Source: Pseudoalteromonas arctica A 37-1-2
GTDB taxonomy: Bacteria; Pseudomonadota; Gammaproteobacteria; Enterobacterales; Alteromonadaceae
Direction: 5' to 3'
Assembly: GCF_000238395.3 (NCBI RefSeq)
Contig: NZ_CP011025.1
Span: 2,914,001 to 2,978,000, forward strand
DNA length: 64,000 nt
Shown: positions 1 through 11,286 of the stretch, in pieces
Position numbering within the stretch: position 1 is the stretch's first letter
Layout of the letters: each line of letters starts with the position of its first letter
Notes under the pieces: model-generated
Databases searched by the model: none
What the model was told of the DNA's origin: nothing
What the model saw: the letters and a program-made list of their open reading frames with translations, nothing else
Position numbers and translations under genes: made by a program

Positions 1-147
1 ATCATCGCAATCACAGGCTTTATCAATACCAACCGAACCTAAACCACCACAGCTGCTTGCCATAGATTTTTTTTGCACGATCATACCAACGGCCATAGCC
101 GAAACTATCAAAATTAGTAAGCCAAAAGTAAGAAGAAAAAGTGACAT
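1..147 (-). CDS. nqrM: NqrM, Na+-NQR maturation factor (partial, 3' end outside window)
   Basis: Not covered by a long open frame because it runs off the left edge. The 49 visible codons start with an ATG at 145-147 and encode one N-terminal membrane helix (about residues 3-24), then a cysteine motif (SSCGGLG) and a second group of cysteines (ACDCD) at the cut edge. This is the pattern of NqrM (DUF539), a small membrane protein that delivers iron for the Cys4 centre between NqrD and NqrE. A GGGG stretch lies 7 nt before the ATG. It is the last gene of the nqr/apbE run, about 100 bp after apbE, which supports the call. Confidence 0.88.
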   Translation of the reverse strand, partial: MSLFLLTFGLLILIVSAMAVGMIVQKKSMASSCGGLGSVGIDKACDCDD

Positions 148-248
148 TGCTTAGCCCCTATTGATCAGCAATTAATTAAACTCAAACATTTTTGAGCGAC
201 TGCTATTATATACCCAAATAACGCGAAAATAAACAAGCCTGCACCATA

Positions 249-1280
249 CTACAAATAAGGTTTAAATGCAGGGCTTGAATAAGTAACTAAACCCTTATTT
301 GATTTACCTATTAAGTATACCGGTAAATCGTGCTGCTGAGCGTATGCTTGCGCTTTTTCCATACCCATCACAGTAAGTGCAGTCGCTAAACCATCTGCCG
401 TCATAGCGCTTGGATGAAGCACAGTTACCGACACTAAGTCGTGCTTAATAGGCATGCCGGTCACGGGATCAATTAAATGAGTATAGATCTCGCCATCCAT
501 TTTATAAAAAATACGGTAATCACCTGACGTAGCAATACCGTTTGTACCTGGCGATAAAACACGGTGTACCTTTCGCTCTCCAGGTTGCGCATCTGGTTGC
601 TCAATCGCAATTTTCCAATCCTGATTATTTGGCTTTTCACCTGCTATACGCAGCTCTCCACCAATCTCAACCATGTAATTGGTAATACTGTGGCTTTCTA
701 ATAACTGCGCTACTTTATCAATACCATAGCCTTTAGCCGTTGCCGAAAACGAAAGCTCTAACCCATTAACTGTTTTAGACAGTCCTTGCTCATCTAAAAT
801 AAGTTTATCAATACCTATTTTTTCAACCATAGTTGCAAGCTCTTCATCACTTGGGCGATTAGTTGGTTTTTTATCAGGACCAAAGCCCCATAAATCAATT
901 AAAGGCCCCATAGTTACATCGAGTGTTTTAGTTGATTCGCCTAAGCGAATAGACTCGCTGATAACAGCCCTAAAATCTTCGCTAATTGGCATAACTTGAT
1001 TTGCTGGTAATCTGTTAAATGTATTTATTTCAGAGTCTTCTATGTAAGTAGACATAGACTGATTCACATCTTTTAAAACAGCGTCTATTTGCAGCTGTAA
1101 TTGTGAAGCTGATAGCTGGCCCTGCTCATCGTAATATTTAATATGATAAGTGGTGCCCATAGTCTTACCTTCTAAAAAGGTTTCCCTCGACTCTGGTTTT
1201 TCGCCACACCCAGACAGTAATAAGGTCAGTGTGATTAGTAAAAAGGCCATTATGCCTTGTGAAGTACTTACTCGATTCAT
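249..1280 (-). CDS. apbE: FAD:protein FMN transferase ApbE
   Basis: A 343-aa lipoprotein whose signal peptide ends in a lipobox (LLLSGC, Cys25), so it acts on the outer face of the inner membrane. ApbE transfers FMN from FAD to the threonine of SGAT-type motifs. Here the obvious targets are NqrB and NqrC, encoded just upstream. Visible family features are MGTTYHIKYY near residue 41, the SATAKGYGIDKVA stretch in the middle, a GGELRIAG segment, and a C-terminal HLIDPVTGMP / MTADGLATAL region that binds metal and substrate. Length is normal for the family. It follows nqrF but is separated from it by a terminator-like hairpin. Confidence 0.95.
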   Translation of the reverse strand: MNRVSTSQGIMAFLLITLTLLLSGCGEKPESRETFLEGKTMGTTYHIKYYDEQGQLSASQLQLQIDAVLKDVNQSMSTYIEDSEINTFNRLPANQVMPISEDFRAVISESIRLGESTKTLDVTMGPLIDLWGFGPDKKPTNRPSDEELATMVEKIGIDKLILDEQGLSKTVNGLELSFSATAKGYGIDKVAQLLESHSITNYMVEIGGELRIAGEKPNNQDWKIAIEQPDAQPGERKVHRVLSPGTNGIATSGDYRIFYKMDGEIYTHLIDPVTGMPIKHDLVSVTVLHPSAMTADGLATALTVMGMEKAQAYAQQHDLPVYLIGKSNKGLVTYSSPAFKPYL

Positions 1281-1316
1281 AACAGCTCTACTTAATAGAT
1301 TGATAAAATTAAAGAA

Positions 1317-1351
1317 TAAAAAAAGCCTCGTAACACAAGTGCTACGAGGCT
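1317..1351 (-). terminator. Hairpin terminator between nqrF and apbE
   Basis: On the minus strand, AGCCTCGTA pairs with TACGAGGCT (arms at 1343-1351 and 1324-1332) and a run of T follows. It lies 40 nt after the nqrF stop and before apbE, so it probably ends or attenuates the six-gene nqr transcript and lowers apbE/nqrM expression. Confidence 0.8.
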
Positions 1352-1389
1352 GGTATTTTAACCAAAACTAAACTGTTTTGGTATTAGTG

Positions 1390-2619
1390 TTAGCCACCGA
1401 AGTCATCTAGTAAGATATTTTCGTCTTCAACACCTAAATCTTTAAGCATAGTAATAACTGCCGCGTTCATCATTGGAGGACCACACATGTAGTACTCACA
1501 ATCTTCCGGCGCTTCGTGATCTTTAAGATAGTTCTCAAATAACACGTTATGGATAAAGCCAGTATAGCCTTCCCAGTTATCTTCAGGTTGTGGATCTGAA
1601 AGTGCTGTATGCCATACGAAATTAGGATTTTCAGCGGCTAGGCCGTCAAAATCTTCTACGTAGAACATTTCACGTTCAGAACGTGCACCATACCAAAAGC
1701 TCATCTTACGTTTAGAGTTTAAACGTTTAAGTTGGTCAAAGATATGTGAACGCATTGGCGCCATACCAGCACCACCGCCAACAAAGATCATTTCTGCATC
1801 TGTGTCTTTAGCAAAGAACTCACCAAATGGACCTGAAATAGTTACCTTGTCGCCTTTTGTAAGTGACCAAATGTACGAAGACATTTTACCACATGGCAAG
1901 CTTAGGTTTCTTGGAGGCGGAGCAGCAATACGCACGTTAAGCATAATGATGCCTTCTTCTTCTGGGTAGTTAGCCATTGAGTATGCACGAATTGTTTCTT
2001 CGTCTACTTTTGACTCCAGGTCGAAGAAACCAAAATGATTCCAGTCGCCACGATATTCTTCAGGAACATCGAAATCTGCATATTTAACATGGTGAGGTGG
2101 CGCTTCGATTTGGATGTAACCACCCGCACGGAAAGGCACTGACTCATCACCAGGGATTTGCAGTTTAAGTTCTTTAATGAAGGTTGCTTTGTTATCGTTA
2201 GAGATAACTTCACAGTCCCACTTCTTAACACCGAAAATTGACTCTTCAAGTTCAATTTCCATGTCGTTTTTAACATTTACCTGACACGCTAAACGACAGC
2301 CTTCACGGGCTTCACCTTTAGAAATGTGATCAAGCTCAGTTGGCAGAATATCACCACCACCTTCTTTAATGTGTACACGACATTGACCACAAGAGCCACC
2401 GCCACCACAAGCAGATGATACAAATATACCTGACTCAGATAATGCACTTAAAAGCTTATTACCTGCTGATGTAGTAATGGCTTTGTCTTTATCGCCATTA
2501 ATACCGATGATGATGTCACCACTTGCAACTAACTGAGATTTAGCACCAATGATCACTAAAACTAGTAGTACAACGATAGCGATAAAAACACCAACGCCTA
2601 AGAAAATCTGATAATCCAT
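1390..2619 (-). CDS. nqrF: Na+-translocating NADH:quinone reductase subunit F
   Basis: A 409-aa NADH-oxidising subunit where electrons enter the sodium pump. One N-terminal helix (about 5-26) anchors it in the membrane. A 2Fe-2S ferredoxin domain follows with Cys71, Cys77, Cys80 and Cys112 ([10 protein letters not shown] motif). Then comes a ferredoxin-reductase-like domain with an FAD-binding RAYSMANYP segment and an NADH-binding end ([26 protein letters not shown]). The length matches known NqrF. It is the last subunit gene, 19 bp after nqrE. Confidence 0.98.
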   Translation of the reverse strand: MDYQIFLGVGVFIAIVVLLVLVIIGAKSQLVASGDIIIGINGDKDKAITTSAGNKLLSALSESGIFVSSACGGGGSCGQCRVHIKEGGGDILPTELDHISKGEAREGCRLACQVNVKNDMEIELEESIFGVKKWDCEVISNDNKATFIKELKLQIPGDESVPFRAGGYIQIEAPPHHVKYADFDVPEEYRGDWNHFGFFDLESKVDEETIRAYSMANYPEEEGIIMLNVRIAAPPPRNLSLPCGKMSSYIWSLTKGDKVTISGPFGEFFAKDTDAEMIFVGGGAGMAPMRSHIFDQLKRLNSKRKMSFWYGARSEREMFYVEDFDGLAAENPNFVWHTALSDPQPEDNWEGYTGFIHNVLFENYLKDHEAPEDCEYYMCGPPMMNAAVITMLKDLGVEDENILLDDFGG

Positions 2620-2638
2620 GATTTATCCTCGCTACCCT

Positions 2639-3247
2639 TTACAGTGAAATACCAGAGAATGACATAAAGCCAAGTCCCATTAAACCAACAGTGATGAAGG
2701 TAATACCTAAACCACGTAAGCCATCTGGTACGTCTGAATATTTCAGTTTCTCACGGATACCTGCAAGTAATGTAATTGCAAGCGCCCAACCAACACCAGC
2801 GCCAATACCATAGACAACAGACTCGCCGAAGTCATAGTTACGCTCAACCATGAAAGATACCGCACCAAATATTGCACAGTTAACTGTGATAAGTGGCAAG
2901 AAGATACCTAATGCGTTGTATAGTGCAGGGAAAAACTTATCTAATGCCATTTCAAGAATTTGCACAAGTGCTGCAATAACACCAATGAAAGTTAAGAAAC
3001 GTAAAAAGCTAAGATCCGCATCTGGATAACCTAACCAAGTAAGTGAACCTGGTGCAAGTACCGCATGGTAAACCAAGTTGTTAACAGGTACAGAAATACC
3101 CAATACAACTATAACCGCTATACCTAGGCCAATTGATGTAGTTACTTTTTTAGATACTGCTAAAAAAGTACACATGCCTAAGAAGAATGACAACGCTAAG
3201 TTCTCAATAAAAACGGCTTTTACAAATAAACTAATATAATGTTCCAC
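2639..3247 (-). CDS. nqrE: Na+-translocating NADH:quinone reductase subunit E
   Basis: A 202-aa integral membrane subunit with six predicted helices, paralogous to NqrD. The conserved cysteines in [10 protein letters not shown] (Cys26) and NCAIFGAV (about Cys120) help build the Cys4 iron centre shared with NqrD in the membrane core of the pump, which NqrM is needed to assemble. It sits 10 bp after nqrD and 19 bp before nqrF in a tightly packed operon. Confidence 0.98.
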   Translation of the reverse strand: MEHYISLFVKAVFIENLALSFFLGMCTFLAVSKKVTTSIGLGIAVIVVLGISVPVNNLVYHAVLAPGSLTWLGYPDADLSFLRFLTFIGVIAALVQILEMALDKFFPALYNALGIFLPLITVNCAIFGAVSFMVERNYDFGESVVYGIGAGVGWALAITLLAGIREKLKYSDVPDGLRGLGITFITVGLMGLGFMSFSGISL

Positions 3248-3257
3248 TATTTGCCCC

Positions 3258-3890
3258 TTACGCTTTAGCTTCTACTTGGTCTTTCTTATAAGTACGAAGT
3301 ACCCATATGAATAAACCAATGATGAAGAATGCACTCGGTGGTAAGATCAATAGACCCATAGGCTGATACCAACCGCCATCTTGTACTAATGGGATAATAT
3401 CAACACCGAATAGTGAACCCTTACCGAATAGCTCACGAATGAAACCAACAGTAAGTAGTACTACAGAGTAACCTAAGCCATTACCAATACCGTCAAGGAA
3501 AGACATAATTGGTGGCGACTTCATCGCATATGCTTCAGCACGACCCATTACAATACAGTTAGTAATAATTAGACCAACGAATACAGAAAGCTCTTTTGCC
3601 GTAGCGTAAGAGAATGCCTGTAATACTTGGTCAACAACGATTACCAACGATGCAATAATTGTCATTTGTACGATGATACGAACAGATGATGGGATCTGGT
3701 TACGAATAAGCGAGATAAAGAAGCTCGAAAATGCAGTTACTAATGTCAATGCGATTGACATGATTAGCGCATTTTTTAAGCTAGACGTTACCGCTAGCGC
3801 AGAACAAATACCAAGTACTTGTAGTGCGATTGGGTTGTTAGCTAAAACCGGACCAAATAGGACCGCCTTCATTTCTTTAGTATCAGCCAT
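3258..3890 (-). CDS. nqrD: Na+-translocating NADH:quinone reductase subunit D
   Basis: A 210-aa six-helix membrane subunit, partner of NqrE. It shows the matching cysteine signatures ([12 protein letters not shown] with Cys29, and [14 protein letters not shown] with Cys near 112) that hold the intramembrane iron centre relaying electrons from NqrF to NqrC. The reading frame meets nqrC at one shared base (3890), which suggests translational coupling. Confidence 0.98.
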   Translation of the reverse strand: MADTKEMKAVLFGPVLANNPIALQVLGICSALAVTSSLKNALIMSIALTLVTAFSSFFISLIRNQIPSSVRIIVQMTIIASLVIVVDQVLQAFSYATAKELSVFVGLIITNCIVMGRAEAYAMKSPPIMSFLDGIGNGLGYSVVLLTVGFIRELFGKGSLFGVDIIPLVQDGGWYQPMGLLILPPSAFFIIGLFIWVLRTYKKDQVEAKA

Positions 3891-4642
3891 TATTTCAATG
3901 CTCCTTTACGTACTTTCGCAAGGAAAGGGCCAAAGCCATTTTCGCCAGTCCAAAAGTCAACTGCATGATCAACACCGTTAGACGTTAATGTAGCACCTGA
4001 AAGACCATCGATCTTATGCTCATCATTGCCCGCAGTACCTTTAACAATTTGAATTGGAAGTTCTTTACCTTCCCATGTAGCAGTCCACTGTGGATTTTGG
4101 ATTTCGCCACCTAGACCTGGGGTTTCATTATGCTTATAAAAGATAATGCTCTTAACTGTTTCAGCGTCGCTTTCAAGCGAGATAAAACCGTACATTAAGC
4201 CCCATAAGCCGTAGCCTTGGATAGGAAGAATAATTGCATCAACTGAGCCATCTTCTTTTTTAGAGATATACACCGGCGACTCTTTAGTCACACGTTGAAT
4301 ACCAGCAATATCTTTAACGCCTTTCTCTTGAAGAGAAACACTTAGCGCTGCATCATATTTGCTTTTTTCAAAATCAAAAATTGTTGGGTCTGTATCTACA
4401 AACTCACCTGTAGTCATGTTTACAACGCGTGCTTCGATTTTTGCATCAAATGTTTCTAAAACATTTTCAACTTTATCGATACCCGCAGCAGCCAAGATAT
4501 TGCTTTGAATATCTTTGTTTTTATTAGCTTGCTGTAAAGGACGAAGCTGTACAGAAGCAAACGATACAATGATTGCACACACTAAACATAGTGCTACAAC
4601 AACTGATAACGTTTTACCGATTGATTCGTTATTACTAGACAT
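3890..4642 (-). CDS. nqrC: Na+-translocating NADH:quinone reductase subunit C
   Basis: A 250-aa subunit with one N-terminal helix (about 10-32) and a periplasmic FMN domain. The flavin attachment motif SGAT is at 215-218, so Thr218 should carry the covalent FMN placed by ApbE. The helix and motif order match known NqrC. The start overlaps the end of nqrB by 8 nt. Confidence 0.98.
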   Translation of the reverse strand: MSSNNESIGKTLSVVVALCLVCAIIVSFASVQLRPLQQANKNKDIQSNILAAAGIDKVENVLETFDAKIEARVVNMTTGEFVDTDPTIFDFEKSKYDAALSVSLQEKGVKDIAGIQRVTKESPVYISKKEDGSVDAIILPIQGYGLWGLMYGFISLESDAETVKSIIFYKHNETPGLGGEIQNPQWTATWEGKELPIQIVKGTAGNDEHKIDGLSGATLTSNGVDHAVDFWTGENGFGPFLAKVRKGALK

Positions 4643-5837
4643 TACGTGCCAACCTCCGCTTAATATTAGCCTGCACTACAAAGTGATCGAACAGTGGAGC
4701 GAATAAGTTAGCAAATAAGATTGCTAGCATCATACCTTCTGGGAAAGCAGGATTCACAACACGTATCATAACCACCATAAAGCCAATTAATAGACCATAT
4801 GCCAATTTACCTTTGTCAGTAAATGCAGCTGATACAGGGTCAGTAGCCATAAAGAACATACCAAACGCAAAGCCACCTAGTACTAAATGCCAATACCAAG
4901 GCATTGCAAATACAGGGTTAGTTTCTGAGCCAACAGCATTTAGTAAAAATGCAGTTGCTACCATACCTAGGAATACACCTAGTACGATGCGCCAAGAAGC
5001 GATACGAACGTAAATTAAGAACAAACCACCTACTAACAATGCAAGTGTAGATGTTTCACCTACAGAACCTTGAATGAAACCGTAAAACGCATTCCACCAT
5101 AATTCCATGTTTGCAAAATCAAGTGTGCCAGCAAATGCTTGGCCTAGCATAGTTGCACCAGAGAACGAATCTACTGCTGTCCATACTGTGTCACCTGAGA
5201 TTTGAGCTGGGTATGCAAAGAACAAAAATGCACGGCCGGCTAAAGCAGGGTTTAAGAAGTTACGGCCAGTACCACCAAAGATTTCTTTAGCGATTACTAC
5301 ACCAAACGTAATACCTAACGCAACTTGCCATAGAGGAATCGTTGCAGGCAAAATAAGTGCGAATAATACTGAAGTAACGAAGAAACCTTCGTTAATTTCA
5401 TGCTTACGCACAGAAGCAAATATTACTTCCCAAAAACCACCTACTGCAAATGTTACCGCGTAGATAGGTAGGAAGAAACATGCTCCATAGAACATCTTAG
5501 CGCCCCAGCCTGCATCAGCGGTTAATTCACCACCGAATAACTGGAACAAACCAACTTGCCACGTGTTTGCTAGTTCAAAACCTTGTGCTAAAGCACCTGC
5601 GGCCTGATGACCGATATTGAACATACCAAAAAACATAGCTGGGAACGTCGCCATCCACACTAAAATCATCATGCGTTTTAGGTCGATATTATCGCGTACG
5701 TGTGTCGCGCCTTTATTTACGTAGCCTGGTGTATAAAAAATAGTTGCAGCTGCTTCATACAGTGCATAAAACTTCTCATATTTACCACCGGCTTCAAAAT
5801 TCGGCTCGATATCTTCTAGATATTTTTTTAAACCCAT
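4635..5837 (-). CDS. nqrB: Na+-translocating NADH:quinone reductase subunit B
   Basis: A 400-aa main membrane subunit with about ten helices, holding riboflavin and a covalent FMN and forming the likely sodium path. The flavinylation motif SGAT is at 226-229, giving Thr229 as the FMN site. The N-terminus ([14 protein letters not shown]) and the [15 protein letters not shown] segment are typical. It lies 4 bp after nqrA. Confidence 0.98.
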   Translation of the reverse strand: MGLKKYLEDIEPNFEAGGKYEKFYALYEAAATIFYTPGYVNKGATHVRDNIDLKRMMILVWMATFPAMFFGMFNIGHQAAGALAQGFELANTWQVGLFQLFGGELTADAGWGAKMFYGACFFLPIYAVTFAVGGFWEVIFASVRKHEINEGFFVTSVLFALILPATIPLWQVALGITFGVVIAKEIFGGTGRNFLNPALAGRAFLFFAYPAQISGDTVWTAVDSFSGATMLGQAFAGTLDFANMELWWNAFYGFIQGSVGETSTLALLVGGLFLIYVRIASWRIVLGVFLGMVATAFLLNAVGSETNPVFAMPWYWHLVLGGFAFGMFFMATDPVSAAFTDKGKLAYGLLIGFMVVMIRVVNPAFPEGMMLAILFANLFAPLFDHFVVQANIKRRLARNV

Positions 5838-5841
5838 CTCT

Positions 5842-7506
<1,665 letters not shown>

Positions 7507-7535
7507 ACAAAAAAAGCCGCTATTGCGGCTTTTAA
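7507..7535 (-). terminator. Rho-independent terminator, originally for fabV
   Basis: On the minus strand AAAAGCCGC and GCGGCTTTT pair and a run of seven T follows. It points the right way for fabV but is about 280 nt past the fabV stop codon because a repeat element (7540-7807) lies in between. Confidence 0.85.
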
Positions 7536-7539
7536 TAAC

Positions 7540-7807
7540 TAGGGCCTGTTGACCTTTCAGGATTAAAATTTGTTCAATCTAGGGGCTATTTAATCGCGGC
7601 GTGAGGTTTGTAACCTAGTGGGCTAAGTAAAAACCGAGCAACAAAGAGTAAATAGCCCCTAGGCAGAACCCTTTGGGCAGCGCCTGTTTGGCATTAATGC
7701 TACGTTATCGCCCATTTATGGGGAATAACCACACTACATAGGCTCTGCCTTGCCTAAATACCAAACAGACTGCTGCAAATTTAAACTCGAAAGATAAACA
7801 GGCCCTA
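7540..7807. repeat. Inverted-repeat element, family 1 (full copy, MITE-like)
   Basis: A 264-bp non-coding element with imperfect terminal inverted repeats (GGGCCTGTTGACCTTTC at the left, GGGCCTGTTTATCTTTC reading in from the right, 16 of the first 20 bases equal), flanked on both sides by TA. Two more inverted pairs nest inside. CTAGGGGCTATTTA at 7579-7592 pairs with 7649-7662, and GCCTGTTTGG near 7682 pairs with CCAAACAG near 7761. It has no coding capacity, so it would need a transposase elsewhere. A partial copy at 36546-36635 shows it is a family. It starts 7 nt after the fabV stop. Confidence 0.85.
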
Positions 7808-7814
7808 AGTTCTG

Positions 7815-9008
7815 TTAGTCAATCATATTAGCAATTGGCTTAACTGAATCTATGTCTTGATCGTAGTCAACACCGTCTATACCAAAACCAAATAAGCGTA
7901 AAAACTCATTATGGTAACCAACATAGTCTGTTAGCTCATCAATGCTGCTTGTATCAACACTATCCCATACAGCTTGAACGCGTGCTTGCACATCGTCTTC
8001 TAGCTCTTTATAGTTTTGGAATAAATGCCCACCGTCGTCAAAGCGAGGCGATTCACCATATAGGTTTTCACTAAATAATGCGTGAATTTGCTCAATGGTG
8101 CCTTCATACGTGCCATCTGCTTTCATAACTTTAAATAAAGCAGAAATATATAACGGCATAATAGGAATAGCAGAACTTGCTTGTGTCACTACTGCATTAA
8201 GTGATGAAACATACGCCTCACCATTTAAATCTTTTGTTGATTCTTTAATAGCAGCCGTTGCACGGTCTAAATCTTCTTTAGCTTTACCAATAGTAGCGTG
8301 TCCGTATATTGGCCATGTTAGCTCTTTACCAATATAAGTATACGCTGTAGTTTTAAAGTTATCGGCTAATACATCCGCTTCTTTTAATGCGTCAATCCAC
8401 ATTTCCCAATCTTCACCACCCATTACTTTAATAGTGTTGTCGATATCGTCTTGATTTGCAGCTTCAACAGTAATTTCATCAATTTCACGCTTTGATGTAT
8501 TTAAGTTTTTAGTGGTTACTGCATTACCTATTGGCTTAAGTGTAGATGAGAACACTTCGCCTGTATTTGGATCAGTACGACGAGGAGACGCTAGGCTGTA
8601 AATAATACAATCTACTTTACCCAAATCTGCTTTAATAGTGTCGATTGCTTTTTGCTTGATTTCGTTAGAAAACGCATCGCCATTAATATTTTTAGACCAA
8701 AGACCCGCTTCGTCTGCAGCTTCTTGAAAAGCAGTGGTATTGTACCAACCAGCAGAACCTGTTTTACGATCTGTACCTTCTTTTTCAAAGAAAATACCTA
8801 ATGTTTTAGCACCACCACCAAACGCAGCAGTAATGCGCGATGCCAAGCCGTAGCCTGTTGATGCGCCAATAACTAATACATTTTTTGGTGCACTTTTTAA
8901 TGCGCCTTGTTGTTTTACATAGTTAATTTGTTCTTGAACATGCTCTGCACAACCAGCTGGGTGTGCGTTTGTGCAGATAAATCCACGAATTTTAGGCTTA
9001 ATGACCAT
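7815..9008 (-). CDS. fabV: Trans-2-enoyl-ACP reductase FabV (NADH)
   Basis: A 397-aa enoyl-acyl carrier protein reductase of the FabV type, performing the last step of each fatty acid elongation cycle in the cytoplasm. The N-terminal MVIKPKIRGFICTNAHPAGC is the family signature. A Rossmann motif (VIGASTGYGLASRI) follows, and the catalytic Y-x8-K is visible in the PIYGHATIGKAK segment. FabV enzymes are typically less sensitive to triclosan than FabI, which is family knowledge, not seen here. The gene is monocistronic, and its terminator is displaced by a repeat element. Confidence 0.97.
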   Translation of the reverse strand: MVIKPKIRGFICTNAHPAGCAEHVQEQINYVKQQGALKSAPKNVLVIGASTGYGLASRITAAFGGGAKTLGIFFEKEGTDRKTGSAGWYNTTAFQEAADEAGLWSKNINGDAFSNEIKQKAIDTIKADLGKVDCIIYSLASPRRTDPNTGEVFSSTLKPIGNAVTTKNLNTSKREIDEITVEAANQDDIDNTIKVMGGEDWEMWIDALKEADVLADNFKTTAYTYIGKELTWPIYGHATIGKAKEDLDRATAAIKESTKDLNGEAYVSSLNAVVTQASSAIPIMPLYISALFKVMKADGTYEGTIEQIHALFSENLYGESPRFDDGGHLFQNYKELEDDVQARVQAVWDSVDTSSIDELTDYVGYHNEFLRLFGFGIDGVDYDQDIDSVKPIANMID

Positions 9009-9115
9009 TGATCATCCTATATCTTTTACAATAAAAATTAGCGCTAGTTTAAAGGCTAATACTAAAAACACTGATCTGATCAGTTAAACACTCATCAAAT
9101 ACTCTAAAACATTAC

Positions 9116-9427
9116 TTAGCTAACTTTAGAGCCACCCATACAATTGGGTGAATCAGGCGCTTCGCCGCCCTGCTCTGCATACTCATCGGGTGTATATGTA
9201 TGAATAGCGAGTGCATGAATATGATTTGCTAACTCATCTTTTAAAATTTCATTAATTTCGCGATGACGTTGTAATAAACGCTTACCCGCAAAATCTTCGC
9301 TAACCACTACTACTTTAAAGTGTGATTCAGTGCCCGCATTGTGCATATGGCTTTCGTTAATCACGTTTAAATGTTTACACGCAATGGCGTTGCTTATTTT
9401 TTCTTGGATCTGTTGCTGCATTGACAT
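9116..9427 (-). CDS. bolA: BolA family protein
   Basis: A 103-aa BolA-type protein with the conserved core HMHNAGTESHFKVVVVSEDFAGKRLLQRHREI and the HALAIHTYTPDEY end. BolA proteins pair with monothiol glutaredoxins around an Fe-S cluster and influence cell shape and biofilm genes. The C-terminal tail with one Cys (Cys97) is typical of the longer BolA subgroup. Its closeness to yajG- and ampG-like genes repeats the enterobacterial bolA-yajG-ampG order, which supports BolA over its shorter paralogue IbaG. Confidence 0.9.
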   Translation of the reverse strand: MSMQQQIQEKISNAIACKHLNVINESHMHNAGTESHFKVVVVSEDFAGKRLLQRHREINEILKDELANHIHALAIHTYTPDEYAEQGGEAPDSPNCMGGSKVS

Positions 9428-9489
9428 AAAAAGACCGTTTTAATTAGCTAATTTATACACTTACTATAACAATTTAACGCAGCGATTGG

Positions 9490-10101
9490 CTAACTAAATT
9501 GCTTTTGCTTAATGTGCTTTATAAATCGGTAAGTTAAACTTATTCGCGGATGCGCAAGCGTGGTTTGCTTAGGTATTGCATGTTGATAATCTCGTTGGCT
9601 ATGTCCATTCATTATTAAACAGCTGCCACTTTGTAATTTTAAGTCGGTTACTTTATTGCTCGCCTTGTGCTTTAACTTTAAAACCCGATCAGCTCCTAGA
9701 GAGACACACACAATTGTTGGTTTATCACCAAGCTCTATTTCATCATCACTGTGCCATCCCATCGTATCATTACCATCTCGGTAATAATTAACGAGCAATG
9801 AGTTTAGAGGCTGGTTTAAATGTGCTTCTAAACGCTTTCGCATATTGAGTAACAATTCATCCCATGGTTCTACTATTTGCTTACTACTTGAATAGCCGTA
9901 TTCAATATTTAAATCACTCATGAAACATTGCAGTCGTGGAATAGGCCCCGTTTTGCCATAAACGGTTACATCGGGTTGCTGCCAACGTAAGTTTTTTTGC
10001 AAATAATAAAATAGAACGAGGCTTTTTTGTGCACTAAGTGCCCTACTTTGATAAGAAAAGCCATTTGGTAACTGTTGGGGGTTGGCGTTTTGCCGTTGCA
10101 T
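9490..10101 (-). CDS. AlkB-family alpha-ketoglutarate-dependent dioxygenase
   Basis: A 203-aa Fe(II)/2-oxoglutarate dioxygenase that should reverse alkylation damage on DNA or RNA bases. The metal ligands His117, Asp119 (GWHSDDE) and His174, and the 2-oxoglutarate arginines Arg186 and Arg192 (PRISLTYRF) are all present. The NYYRDGNDTMGWHSDDE signature is closer to the ALKBH2/3-like bacterial group than to E. coli AlkB. It is transcribed away from rlmG, with only 42 bp between the two starts. Whether the real substrate is DNA or RNA cannot be read from the sequence. Confidence 0.9.
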   Translation of the reverse strand: MQRQNANPQQLPNGFSYQSRALSAQKSLVLFYYLQKNLRWQQPDVTVYGKTGPIPRLQCFMSDLNIEYGYSSSKQIVEPWDELLLNMRKRLEAHLNQPLNSLLVNYYRDGNDTMGWHSDDEIELGDKPTIVCVSLGADRVLKLKHKASNKVTDLKLQSGSCLIMNGHSQRDYQHAIPKQTTLAHPRISLTYRFIKHIKQKQFS

Positions 10102-10143
10102 GTTAGAATTTACCTACATTAGATTACTGATCAACGAACCATT

Positions 10144-11286
10144 ATGACGACGCAAGCCCAGCTAGGCGATAAAACCTTTACTCTTGAACGCTTTCCATTG
10201 GATCAAAAAAACCGCAGCTTACAAGCGTGGGATTCGGCAGATGAGTACCTTATCAATTATGTTAACGAACATCACCCAGATTGTCGCTCATTGCTTATTT
10301 TAAACGATAGCTTTGGTGCACTTGCTTGTTATTTTAATAAGTTAACGGTTTGTTCAGTTAATGATTCTTATATTAGCCACCAAGCTGCGGCTTATAACTT
10401 ACAAGAAAACAAGCTACCTACAGCAGAGTTTACGCAAGTAGATAGTTTATCGGCATTACCAGAGGATGTTGATTTAGTACTTATTAAAATCCCTCGTAAT
10501 GTGGGTTTTTTACAGTTCCAATTAAGTGAACTTAGTGAAGTACTTGCACCTGGTACGCCAGTAATTGCCGCAGGTAAAACAAAAGAAATTCATAATTCAA
10601 CAATAAAATCATTTGAGCAATTTATTGGTGAAACAACAACAAGCCTAGCAGTTAAAAAGTCTCGTCTTATATTAAGCACAGCTAAAGGCGGATATAAAGC
10701 AGCAGACTTCCCTATAACATGGGAGCTTGAAGGTACTGAGTTTAATATAACAAATCATGCAAATGTGTTTTCGCGTGATTCGTTGGATATTGGTGCGCGC
10801 TTCTTTTTTAACTACTTACCAGAAACACCAAAAGCTAAAAGCATTATTGATTTAGGCTGTGGTAACGGCGTTGTTGGATTAATGACGCTTGCTCGTTGCC
10901 CTAATGCATCAATTACCTTTGTTGATGAGTCTTACATGGCAGTAGAGTCAGCCCGGTTAAATGTAGAAATTAACCTAGGCGATAAGTTTGATAACTGTGA
11001 GTTCATCGAAAACGATTGTTTAACAGGCTTTGAAAGAGACAGTGTGGATATGGTGCTTTGTAATCCTCCATTTCACCAAGCTCAAGCTGTTACCGATCAC
11101 ATTGCTTGGCAAATGTTTAAACAAGCAAAAGATACTTTAAAAGAAGGCGGCGAGCTGCGTATTATTGGTAATCGTCATTTAGATTATCACGATAAATTAA
11201 ACCGTATGTTCGGAAACTGTAAGTTGTTAGGCTCAAACAAAAAGTTTGTCGTTCTAAGTGCAACTAAAAATAGTGGAATGCTATAA
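10144..11286 (+). CDS. rlmG: 23S rRNA (guanine(1835)-N2)-methyltransferase RlmG
   Basis: A 380-aa duplicated class I methyltransferase. The N-terminal half lacks a SAM site but has the family sequence LQAWDSADEYL and LILNDSFGALAC. The C-terminal half has the SAM motif DLGCGNGVVGL (about 236-246) and the catalytic NPPF (about 299-302). Length and N-terminus match RlmG, which methylates G1835 of 23S rRNA, rather than RsmC. It is followed after one base pair by a lipoprotein gene and appears to be the first gene of a four-gene plus-strand run to ampG. Confidence 0.93.
   Translation: MTTQAQLGDKTFTLERFPLDQKNRSLQAWDSADEYLINYVNEHHPDCRSLLILNDSFGALACYFNKLTVCSVNDSYISHQAAAYNLQENKLPTAEFTQVDSLSALPEDVDLVLIKIPRNVGFLQFQLSELSEVLAPGTPVIAAGKTKEIHNSTIKSFEQFIGETTTSLAVKKSRLILSTAKGGYKAADFPITWELEGTEFNITNHANVFSRDSLDIGARFFFNYLPETPKAKSIIDLGCGNGVVGLMTLARCPNASITFVDESYMAVESARLNVEINLGDKFDNCEFIENDCLTGFERDSVDMVLCNPPFHQAQAVTDHIAWQMFKQAKDTLKEGGELRIIGNRHLDYHDKLNRMFGNCKLLGSNKKFVVLSATKNSGML

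Noticed and set aside
3673..3981. 102-aa plus-strand frame across nqrD/nqrC
   Set aside because: Antisense shadow of two well-supported nqr genes.
7540..7807. fabV-linked riboswitch or attenuator
   Set aside because: It is downstream of fabV, has terminal inverted repeats with TA flanks, and a second partial copy exists elsewhere.
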